Source: an uncultured Oscillospiraceae bacterium (lineage in GTDB: Bacteria > Bacillota > Clostridia > Oscillospirales > Oscillospiraceae). Taken from it: DNA of 13,455 nucleotides. A program made the translations under genes and the position numbers. Shown here piece after piece: positions 6,871 through 12,844 of this stretch. Position 1 is the stretch's first letter; each line of letters opens with the position of its first letter. The DNA is taken from NCBI GenBank assembly GCA_905234575.1, contig CAJOIG010000060.1, positions 1-13,455 of the forward strand, in the 5' to 3' direction. A model generated the notes under the pieces. It was not told the DNA's origin, made no database searches, and saw only the letters and a program-made list of their open reading frames with translations.

Positions 6871-6903
6871 AAAATCCGTCAGCGTTTGCTGACGGGTTTT
6901 TTT
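6871..6903. terminator. Bidirectional terminator between convergent genes
   Basis: CCGTCAGC (6876-6883), loop GTTT, GCTGACGG (6888-6895), with A-rich sequence on the left (6870-6874) and seven T on the right (6897-6903). It serves the secreted protein (+) and the DeoR-family gene (-), whose stop codon is at 6929-6931. Confidence 0.9.
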
Positions 6904-6928
6904 GTATACACTTTATATAAATATGGTC

Positions 6929-7687
6929 TCAGAACACCAGCCGGACGCCCTGCTCCGCGAGGAACTCCCGCCAGCGGGGGCCGGGGTCGGCGTTCGTCAC
7001 GATGGCGGAGAGCTGCCGCACGCTCCCGACGGAGAGGAACGCGGTCTTGTCGAACTTGTGGCTGTCCATGGCGAGGATGGTCTCCCGGGCGGACGCCATC
7101 ATGGCCTGCTTGATGTTCGCGTTCTCGATGCCCGCCTCGGTGAACTGGCCGCTGAGGTCCACGCCGGTGCAGGAGAGGATCGCCTTGTCCACGTGGAAGG
7201 AGCGGATGGTCTCCTCCGCCTGCCGCCCGAAGAAGCAGAACACGTCCTGGTCCAGGTTGCCGCCGGTGGAGATGACCTTCCAGCTCTCGTGCAGGCTGGA
7301 GAGCTCCAGGATGACCTCGATGGAGTTCGTCACGATGGTGAGGCCCTTCTTGCCGTGGAGGGCCCGCAGGACGAAATAGGAGGTGGAGCTGTCGTCCAGC
7401 ATGAGGAAGTCCCCGTCGTCCACCATCTGGGCGATGAGGGAGGCGACGGTCTTCTTCTCCTCCACGTTCAGCTTTTTGCGGACCTTGAAGGGCGGGGCGT
7501 TGCGGTTGTCGGCCAGGGTCGCGCCGCCGTAGCACTTGACGGCGAGGCCGAGCTGCTCGAGGTTCGCGAGGTCCCGGCGGATCGTCTCCTCCGAGACGTC
7601 GAACTGCTCCGCCAGAGGCCCGACGAGGACGCGCTCGTCCCGGCGCAGGGCCTCCATGATCTGGTTTCTTCTCTCGGCTGCCAGCAT
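6929..7687 (-). CDS. DeoR/GlpR-family transcriptional regulator
   Basis: A 252-residue protein of the length expected for DeoR-family regulators. Residues about 5-55 are the N-terminal winged helix-turn-helix (RNQIMEALRRDERV, then LAEQFDVSEETIRRDLANLE, then the wing VKCYGGA). Residues about 75-235 are the DeoR C-terminal sensor fold, related to sugar-phosphate isomerases, with LDDSSTSY, TIVTNS, DKAILSCTGVD and MDSHKFDK. Such proteins are usually repressors relieved by a phosphorylated sugar. The start at 7687 follows AAAGGTGA. The gene is divergent from ppdK, whose promoter carries a palindrome, making ppdK and the regulator itself the obvious candidate targets. No clear minus-strand promoter was identified; an extended -10-like TGGTATATA around 7799-7806 is a weak possibility. 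The effector is unknown. Confidence 0.9.
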   Translation of the reverse strand: MLAAERRNQIMEALRRDERVLVGPLAEQFDVSEETIRRDLANLEQLGLAVKCYGGATLADNRNAPPFKVRKKLNVEEKKTVASLIAQMVDDGDFLMLDDSSTSYFVLRALHGKKGLTIVTNSIEVILELSSLHESWKVISTGGNLDQDVFCFFGRQAEETIRSFHVDKAILSCTGVDLSGQFTEAGIENANIKQAMMASARETILAMDSHKFDKTAFLSVGSVRQLSAIVTNADPGPRWREFLAEQGVRLVF

Positions 7688-7720
7688 AATGAATCGTCAC
7701 CTTTCGGATGCTTGCCAAAA

Positions 7721-7737
7721 CGCGCCGGAGAGGCGCG
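7721..7737 (-). other. Terminator-like hairpin in the 5' region of the DeoR-family gene
   Basis: CGCGCC (7721-7726) and GGCGCG (7732-7737) form a perfect 6-bp GC stem with a 5-nt loop. On the minus strand the stem is followed by TTTT (7717-7720), about 30 bases before the DeoR start codon. It could stop minus-strand transcription entering from the ppdK side or attenuate the regulator. Confidence 0.4.
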
Positions 7738-7746
7738 AAAAAACAC

Positions 7747-7775
7747 TTGACAAAAATGTGTCCATGACATTTAAT
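7747..7775 (+). promoter_or_regulatory. ppdK promoter with internal palindrome
   Basis: TTGACA (7747-7752), 17-bp spacer, TTTAAT (7770-7775). The spacer region contains AAATGT (7754-7759) and its complement ACATTT (7767-7772), 7 bp apart, overlapping the -10 box: a typical repressor-operator position. The divergent DeoR-family protein is the nearest candidate. The leader of about 105 nt is AT-rich and ends in AAGGAGGA (7869-7876), 10 bases before the ATG at 7887. Confidence 0.7.
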
Positions 7776-7886
7776 AGGGAATGGAAATCCTATCTCTATA
7801 TATACCACATCAACCAACAAAAATAAACACCTTTTTTCTCATATTTCCGACATTTCCAAAAATTTCACAAGGAGGACTTGTTTTTA

Positions 7887-8699
<813 letters not shown>

Positions 8700-8700
8700 G

Positions 8701-10497
8701 AACGCCCAGGGCGAGGACGTCGTCGCCGGCGTCCGCACCCCCATGCCCATAAGCCAGATGGAGGAGAAGTTCCCCGCGGCCTACGCCGACTTCGTGAAGG
8801 TCTGCGGCACGCTGGAGGAGCACTACCGCGACATGCAGGACATGGAGTTCACCGTGGAAAACGGCAAGCTCTACATGCTCCAGTGCCGCAGCGGCAAGCG
8901 CACCGCCCAGGCCGCGCTGAAGATCGCCTGCGACCTCGTGGACGAGGGCATGATCAGCGAGGAGCAGGCCGTCCTCATGATCGAGCCGCGCAACCTCGAC
9001 ACCCTGCTGCACCCGCAGTTCGACGCCGCCGCCCTGAAAGCGGCGACGCCCATCGGCCGCGGCCTCGGCGCCTCCCCCGGCGCGGCCTGCGGCAAGATCG
9101 TGTTCTCCGCGGAGGACGCCAAGGCCTGGGCCGCCCGCAAGGAGAAGGTCGTCCTGGTCCGCCTCGAGACCAGCCCCGAGGACATCGAGGGCATGAAGGC
9201 CGCCCAGGGCGTGCTGACCGTCCGCGGCGGCATGACGAGCCACGCCGCCGTCGTCGCCCGCGGCATGGGCGAGTGCTGCGTCTCCGGCTGCGGCGATATC
9301 GTCATGGACGAGGAGAACAAGCGCTTCACCCTCGGCGGCAAGGAATTCCATGAGGGCGACGCCATCTCCCTCGACGGCTCCACCGGCAACATCTACGACG
9401 GCATCATCCCCACGGTGGACGCCACCATCGCGGGCGAGTTCGGCCGCATCATGGGCTGGGCGGACAAGTACCGCACGAACGCCGACACCCCCGCCGACGC
9501 GGCCCGGGCCGTGGAGCTCGGCGCCCAGGGCATCGGCCTGACCCGCACGGAGCACATGTTCTTCGACGCGGACCGCATCGCCGCCTTCCGCGAGATGATC
9601 TGCTCCGACACCCTGGAGGAGCGCGTCGCGGCCCTCGCGAAGATCGAGCCCATGCAGCGCGCGGACTTCGAGGGCATCTACGAGGCCATGGGCGACCGCC
9701 CGGTCACCATCCGCTTCCTGGATCCCCCCCTGCACGAGTTCGTCCCCACCGACGAGGCCGACATCGAGGCCCTCGCCAAGGCCCAGGGCAAGTCCGTCGA
9801 GCGCATCAAGAGCATCATCGCCTCCCTGCATGAGTTCAACCCCATGATGGGCCACCGCGGCTGCCGTCTCGCCGTCACCTATCCCGAGATCGCGGAGATG
9901 CAGACCCGCGCCGTCATCAAGGCGGCCCTGGCCGTCCGCGCCCGGCATCCCGAGTGGGACATCCGCCCCGAGATCATGATCCCCCTGGTGGGCGAGGTCA
10001 AGGAGCTCAAGTACGTCAAGGACGTGGTCGTGAAGGTGGCGGACGAGCTCATCGCCGCGGCCGGCTCTCCCATGAAGTACCTCGTGGGCACCATGATCGA
10101 GATCCCGCGCGCCGCCCTGACCGCGGACGCCATCGCCACCGAGGCGGAGTTCTTCTCCTTCGGCACGAACGACCTCACCCAGATGACCTTCGGCTTCAGC
10201 CGCGACGACGCCGGCAAGTTCCTCGGCGCCTACTATGACCGCAAGATCTACGAGAGCGACCCCTTCGCCCGTCTCGACCAGGCCGGCGTCGGCAAGCTCG
10301 TGGAGATGGCCTGCCGTCTGGGCCGCCAGACCCGCCCGGACCTGCACCTCGGCATCTGCGGCGAGCACGGCGGCGATCCCTCCTCCGTGGAGTTCTGCCA
10401 CAAGGTGGGCCTCGACTACGTCTCCTGCAGCCCCTTCCGCGTCCCCATCGCCCGCCTGGCCGCCGCCCAGGCCGCGATCAAGGAAAAGAACGCCTGA
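8701..10497 (+). CDS. ppdK: ppdK C-terminal part (phosphohistidine and PEP/pyruvate domains)
   Basis: 598 codons in the second frame, resuming at NAQGEDVVAGVRTPMPI (8701); the first in-frame ATG is 8743, with no good ribosome binding site. It contains the end of the ATP-grasp region (RDMQDMEFTVENGKLYMLQ), the phosphohistidine domain with the catalytic His at 9241-9243 in GGMTSHAAVVARGMG, and the C-terminal PEP/pyruvate TIM barrel: GIGLTRTEHMFF, LDPPLHEFVP, HEFNPMMGHRGCRLAVTYPE, GTMIEIPRAALTADAIA, FFSFGTNDLTQM and the acid/base Cys at 10357-10359 in GICGEHGGDPSSVEF. The first barrel strand is short: KYRTNADTP lacks four residues (TLKV or LKVR) normally present. An Arg before TNADTP is kept, but the strand that positions it is altered, so activity would be doubtful even with the frame restored. 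Confidence 0.8.
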   Translation, partial: NAQGEDVVAGVRTPMPISQMEEKFPAAYADFVKVCGTLEEHYRDMQDMEFTVENGKLYMLQCRSGKRTAQAALKIACDLVDEGMISEEQAVLMIEPRNLDTLLHPQFDAAALKAATPIGRGLGASPGAACGKIVFSAEDAKAWAARKEKVVLVRLETSPEDIEGMKAAQGVLTVRGGMTSHAAVVARGMGECCVSGCGDIVMDEENKRFTLGGKEFHEGDAISLDGSTGNIYDGIIPTVDATIAGEFGRIMGWADKYRTNADTPADAARAVELGAQGIGLTRTEHMFFDADRIAAFREMICSDTLEERVAALAKIEPMQRADFEGIYEAMGDRPVTIRFLDPPLHEFVPTDEADIEALAKAQGKSVERIKSIIASLHEFNPMMGHRGCRLAVTYPEIAEMQTRAVIKAALAVRARHPEWDIRPEIMIPLVGEVKELKYVKDVVVKVADELIAAAGSPMKYLVGTMIEIPRAALTADAIATEAEFFSFGTNDLTQMTFGFSRDDAGKFLGAYYDRKIYESDPFARLDQAGVGKLVEMACRLGRQTRPDLHLGICGEHGGDPSSVEFCHKVGLDYVSCSPFRVPIARLAAAQAAIKEKNA

Positions 10498-10516
10498 TCC
10501 CCCGAGAACAAAACAG

Positions 10517-10549
10517 CACGGACCGTCCGAAAGGATGGTCCGTGTTTTT
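10517..10549 (+). terminator. Intrinsic terminator after ppdK
   Basis: CACGGACC (10517-10524) pairs with GGTCCGTG (10537-10544). The stem continues inward through GTCC/GGAT, with one G-T wobble pair, to a GAAA tetraloop (10529-10532), and five T follow (10545-10549). Confidence 0.93.
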
Positions 10550-10573
10550 GGCATATTTCCGTTCCGGCCCCGA

Positions 10574-10579
10574 TACAAT
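10574..10579 (+). promoter_or_regulatory. Probable -10 box of the TspO gene
   Basis: TACAAT at 10574-10579 lies just after the ppdK terminator and 21 bp before the ATG at 10600. No convincing -35 is present at 16-18 bp (GCATAT at 10551). Transcription would start near 10586, giving a very short leader that includes GAGGTGA. Confidence 0.4.
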
Positions 10580-10599
10580 AGGGGCGAGGTGAACGAACT

Positions 10600-11097
10600 A
10601 TGGATCGAAAAATCGACGACGCGCGAATCCGGCCGGTGTGGGCGTATGTGCTGGGCATCGCGCTCTCGGAGGCCGTCGGCCTGCTGGCGGCGCTGCTGAC
10701 CCGGGAGGGGATGGAGCTGTACGCCGCCGTGGTGCAGAAGCCGCCGCTGACCCCTCCGGCGGTGGTGTTCCCCATCGTGTGGACGATCCTGTACGCGCTG
10801 ATGGGCATCGGCGCGGCGCGGGTGTATCTTGCGCCGGATTCCGCGGCCCGCAAGCGGGGCCTTGCGCTGTTTCTGGCGCAGCTCGCGTTCAATTTCGTGT
10901 GGAGCCTGCTGTTTTTCGGGCTGGAGGCGTATGGCGTAGCCTTTGTGTGGCTTCTGGTCCTGTGGGCGCTGATCCTGTGGATGACGCTCTCCTTCCGGGA
11001 GGTGGACCCGCTGGCGGCGAAGCTGCAGATCCCGTATCTTGTTTGGGTGCTGTTCGCGGGGTACCTCAATCTCGGCGTCTGGCTCCTGAACCGATGA
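10600..11097 (+). CDS. tspO: TspO/MBR family integral membrane protein
   Basis: A 165-residue protein with five hydrophobic segments, the standard topology and length for the TspO/MBR (translocator protein) family. Diagnostic segments are KPPLTPPAVVFPIVWTILYA in the loop 1/TM2 region, then LMGIGAARVYL, LAQLAFNFVWSLLFFGLEA in TM3, and PYLVWVLFAGYLNLGVWLLN in TM5. Characterised members bind tetrapyrroles and other lipophilic ligands and affect stress responses or porphyrin handling; the physiological role in Firmicutes is not settled. The start at 10600 follows GAGGTGA (10585-10591). The gene stands alone between the ppdK terminator and a terminator shared with the convergent phosphoesterase gene. 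Nothing nearby encodes tetrapyrrole metabolism, so the ligand is open. Confidence 0.92.
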   Translation: MDRKIDDARIRPVWAYVLGIALSEAVGLLAALLTREGMELYAAVVQKPPLTPPAVVFPIVWTILYALMGIGAARVYLAPDSAARKRGLALFLAQLAFNFVWSLLFFGLEAYGVAFVWLLVLWALILWMTLSFREVDPLAAKLQIPYLVWVLFAGYLNLGVWLLNR

Positions 11098-11123
11098 AAA
11101 AAGCTCCCCGGAGGGAGCTTTTT
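11098..11123. terminator. Bidirectional terminator between tspO and the phosphoesterase gene
   Basis: AAAAAGCTCCC (11098-11108), loop CGGA, GGGAGCTTTTT (11113-11123): a perfect 11-bp stem with an A/T tail for each direction. It begins on the base after the tspO stop codon and ends 6 bases before the phosphoesterase stop at 11129-11131. Confidence 0.93.
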
Positions 11124-11128
11124 CTGTA

Positions 11129-12283
11129 TCAATAGTCCTCCGCGAAGGAGGGGTCCTCGTACCAGCCGGCGAGGTAGAACATGTCGATGTAGTTCGTGCT
11201 GTCGGAGGTCTTGACGTCCGCCGTGACGCTCCCGTCCGGGGCCACGGTGATGACCGCGCTCTCCTTCGTGAGCATGGGGACGTTCGTGTCCACGTAGTAC
11301 ATGGTCGTCTCCACGCCCGCGTCCGTGCGGCGCAGCTCCGCGATGCAGCCGTAGGTGGAGCCGCGGCAGAAGCTGCCCAGGTTCGCATAGGTGAAGCCGA
11401 TGGTGAGCTTCCGGGTCACGTCCTCGATGTTCCAGGTGAACTTCGAGCCCGCCGGGCGGATGGTGCCGTAGCGCGGGTCCTGGAAGGTGTGGTTGTGCCC
11501 CCAGAGGAAGATGACGTTCGGGTGGGCGTTCAGCACCTCCGTCAGCGCGTCGTTGCCGAGGGTCATGCGGTAGCCGCCGGGGATGTCGTGCCCGTTGTAG
11601 GGGACGGACAGGTGCAGCGGGAAGTGGCTCACGACGAAGACGGGGATGTTCGAAGGCTGCTCGTCGAGATAGGCGGCCAGGGCTGCGATGTCCTCCGCCG
11701 GAAAGACCATGGCCTCCTGGGCCGCGCCCAGGAAATAGACCCGGTAGTCGTCGCCGCGGGCGGCCTCGCCCAGGCGGAGGAAGCCCGGTCCGAGCACCGC
11801 GGGGTCCCAGGCGGGCGCGCCGGCCTTGTGCTCCTGGTTGCCGGTGGTGACGCCGTATTTTCCGGGCATCGCCTCGTCCAGCGCGGCCTTGAAGCCGTCG
11901 AAGACCTCCGGCGTCCACGCCTTGTCGCAGATGTCCCCGCCGTAGGCCAGGAACGCCAGGTCGTCGCCGTACACGGCCTTCTGGTCCGCGATCCAGGCGG
12001 CGAAGCCCGGGGTCTCGGCGTGCTGGTCGCTCGCGAAGGCGAGGACCGTCGCGCCGCCGGCGTAGTTCGAGGGTCCCGCCGCGGGCACGATGGGCTGCGC
12101 GGGAGTGGGGTCCGGCTCCGGCATGGGGGTGTGCTCCGGGGCGGGGGCGGGGGCTTCGGCGGCGGCGGCCTCGCTGCCCGCGGCGCAGGCGCCGAGGGTG
12201 CCCATGAGCACCGCTCCGGCGGTCACGGCCCCGGCGCCCCGCAAGAAGTCCCGCCGGGAGATGCGCTTTTTCTTCTCGTTCAT
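11129..12283 (-). CDS. Tat-exported lipoprotein, calcineurin-like metallophosphoesterase
   Basis: A 384-residue protein. The N-terminus has a twin-arginine motif, SRRDFLRG (residues 9-16), a mild hydrophobic segment and a lipobox LGAC with Cys33, so it is probably folded, exported by Tat and lipid-anchored on the outside of the membrane. Residues about 38-70 are an Ala/Pro-rich spacer (EAPAPAPEHTPMPEPDPTPA). The rest is a calcineurin-like phosphoesterase: SDQH with Asp86/His88, GGD at 115-117, GN at 148-149, SHFPLH with His220, and GHNH at 262-265. The third motif reads GNQEH rather than the usual GNHE/GNHD, a small but real deviation around a metal ligand or catalytic His. The start at 12283 is preceded by AAAGGAGGAA and a good promoter. 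The gene is monocistronic and convergent with tspO. Hydrolysis of an extracellular phosphoester is inferred; the substrate is unknown. Confidence 0.9.
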   Translation of the reverse strand: MNEKKKRISRRDFLRGAGAVTAGAVLMGTLGACAAGSEAAAAEAPAPAPEHTPMPEPDPTPAQPIVPAAGPSNYAGGATVLAFASDQHAETPGFAAWIADQKAVYGDDLAFLAYGGDICDKAWTPEVFDGFKAALDEAMPGKYGVTTGNQEHKAGAPAWDPAVLGPGFLRLGEAARGDDYRVYFLGAAQEAMVFPAEDIAALAAYLDEQPSNIPVFVVSHFPLHLSVPYNGHDIPGGYRMTLGNDALTEVLNAHPNVIFLWGHNHTFQDPRYGTIRPAGSKFTWNIEDVTRKLTIGFTYANLGSFCRGSTYGCIAELRRTDAGVETTMYYVDTNVPMLTKESAVITVAPDGSVTADVKTSDSTNYIDMFYLAGWYEDPSFAEDY

Positions 12284-12324
12284 GCTGTTCCTCCTTTTTC
12301 GTTGGATGACCTTTCTCCGCGCCC

Positions 12325-12353
12325 ATCATAGCACACCCGCCGGGTTCGGACAA
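12325..12353 (-). promoter_or_regulatory. Promoter of the phosphoesterase gene, extended -10
   Basis: Minus strand: TTGTCC (12348-12353), 17-bp spacer ending in TGTGC, then TATGAT (12325-12330), giving an extended -10 TGCTATGAT. The start near 12318 leaves a leader of about 35 nt with AAAGGAGGAA before the ATG at 12283. The -35 abuts the terminator of the upstream minus-strand unit. Confidence 0.7.
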
Positions 12354-12354
12354 T

Positions 12355-12378
12355 AAAAAAATCGCCCCTTCCGGGCGA
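12355..12378 (-). terminator. Intrinsic terminator of the 12664-12355 minus-strand unit
   Basis: On the minus strand TCGCCC (12378-12373), loop GGAAG, GGGCGA (12367-12362), then seven T (12361-12355). Nothing recognised as a protein gene ends here, so it marks the end of a transcript coming from the right. Confidence 0.85.
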
Positions 12379-12395
12379 CAGCGGCATATATACTA

Positions 12396-12441
12396 AGTGA
12401 CCCTTGACCGTCGGTTCTTGGTTTCACGGTCAAGGGTCACT
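12396..12441. repeat. Perfect 16-bp inverted repeat
   Basis: AGTGACCCTTGACCGT (12396-12411) and ACGGTCAAGGGTCACT (12426-12441) are exact reverse complements around a 14-nt loop. No T tract follows directly on either strand, so it is not a terminator by itself. It overlaps the stop codon of the 8-codon frame at 12437-12463. It could be an RNA hairpin, a transposon-end or recombination site, or a strong operator. Confidence 0.85.
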
Positions 12442-12463
12442 CGAAATTCTTGGTATCTAACAT
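12437..12463 (-). CDS. Eight-residue frame MLDTKNFE with a ribosome binding site
   Basis: ATG at 12463, eight codons (MLDTKNFE) and TGA inside the 16-bp hairpin stem. GAGAGGT lies 7-8 bases before the ATG, a good ribosome binding site. It could be a leader peptide whose translation affects the hairpin, the start of a gene cut off by the inverted repeat, or chance. No downstream gene for it to control was found, because a terminator and a new promoter follow. Confidence 0.2.
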   Translation of the reverse strand: MLDTKNFE

Positions 12464-12482
12464 CCTGGTTACCTCTCTTTCT

Positions 12483-12617
12483 TCAGATTTTGCCGGATCT
12501 TCTCGGTTGCTGTGGATTTCCGGCACTTCCTTCGATCCGCTGTGAAATCCGTTCCCGGCGCGTCTCTTTTCTTTCCGACCTCGTTCCGTGAGGTAAACCG
12601 TGCGCCTGCCGAAACAT
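12483..12617 (-). CDS. Possible 44-residue basic small protein
   Basis: ATG 12617 to TGA 12483 on the minus strand, 44 residues starting MFRQAHGLPHGTRSERKE, rich in Arg and Gln and without hydrophobic segments. A GGAG lies about 12-15 bases upstream, a weak placement. It sits inside the candidate RNA unit and resembles nothing I know. The frame may be incidental. Confidence 0.15.
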   Translation of the reverse strand: MFRQAHGLPHGTRSERKETRRERISQRIEGSAGNPQQPRRSGKI

Positions 12618-12670
12618 TTCCGGGATCTCCGGGGTTCCTTGTATATCCAAGGCTTCTTGCCTGTGACTGT

Positions 12671-12699
12671 ATGATAGCACAGGGACCAGCTTTTTACAA
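12671..12699 (-). promoter_or_regulatory. Extended -10 promoter of the orphan minus-strand unit
   Basis: Minus strand: TTGTAA (12694-12699), 17-bp spacer ending in TGTGC, TATCAT (12671-12676). The extended -10 TGTGCTATCAT closely resembles TGTGCTATGAT of the phosphoesterase promoter at 12325. Transcription should start near 12664. Confidence 0.6.
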
Positions 12700-12820
12700 T
12701 AGGCATACGACACAAAATTAACGAGGACTCTTTTCGCAAAACCACCAATCGAAAACGTGGAGTTTGTCAAAAACGGGCGTGGTTTTCCGGCGGTCGGCAT
12801 AGTTTTCCCCGCGCGGGCCA

Positions 12821-12829
12821 TGCTATGAT
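12821..12829 (+). promoter_or_regulatory. Possible extended -10 for the BrkB/YihY gene
   Basis: TGCTATGAT (12821-12829) repeats the extended -10 seen at 12325. No clear -35 is present (AGTTTT at 12801 at 17 bp). Transcription would start near 12836, only about 9 bases before the ATG at 12845 and downstream of the GGGAGG, which argues for caution. Confidence 0.35.
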
Positions 12830-12844
12830 GGGAGGCGAGCGAGC

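Larger units (their letters stand above)
12355..12664 (-). ncRNA. Candidate structured RNA or gene remnant with own promoter and terminator
   Basis: The interval 12284-12844 holds no recognisable gene, but a minus-strand transcript of about 310 nt is bounded by an extended -10 promoter (12671-12699) and a terminator (12355-12378). Within it are several short stems: CCTTG/CAAGG (12637-12652), CCGG/CCGG (12620-12632), ACCTC/GAGGT (12578-12594), TGCCGGA/TCCGGCA (12491-12525) and the perfect 16-bp hairpin at 12396-12441. Two tiny open frames are present (see 12483-12617 and 12437-12463). It matches no RNA class I can name. Alternatives are a leader region or mobile-element remnant whose downstream gene has been lost. 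The rest of the interval, 12700-12820, shows nothing beyond a loose repeat AAAACCAC/GTGGTTTT (12738-12745/12779-12786). Confidence 0.35.

Noticed and set aside
8700..9353. Continuation of the first ppdK frame to a stop at 9353 as a genuine 491-residue protein
   Set aside because: After residue 271 it turns Arg/Pro-rich, while the conserved PPDK sequence continues in the other frame.
10416..12353. A 645-codon minus-strand open frame overlapping the phosphoesterase gene
   Set aside because: It is a shifted reading of the phosphoesterase region joined to antisense of tspO; Arg/Pro-rich and crossing a strong terminator. The 384-residue frame carries the Tat signal and metal motifs.
12090..12356. 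Plus-strand frame with Gly/Ala-rich N-terminus and a hydrophobic stretch
   Set aside because: Antisense to the Tat signal and Pro/Ala spacer of the phosphoesterase; the apparent repeats mirror that low-complexity DNA.
12284..12844. tRNA or rRNA gene in the gene-poor interval
   Set aside because: No cloverleaf with T-loop GGTTCGAATCC-like sequence and no rRNA-like sequence could be found on either strand.
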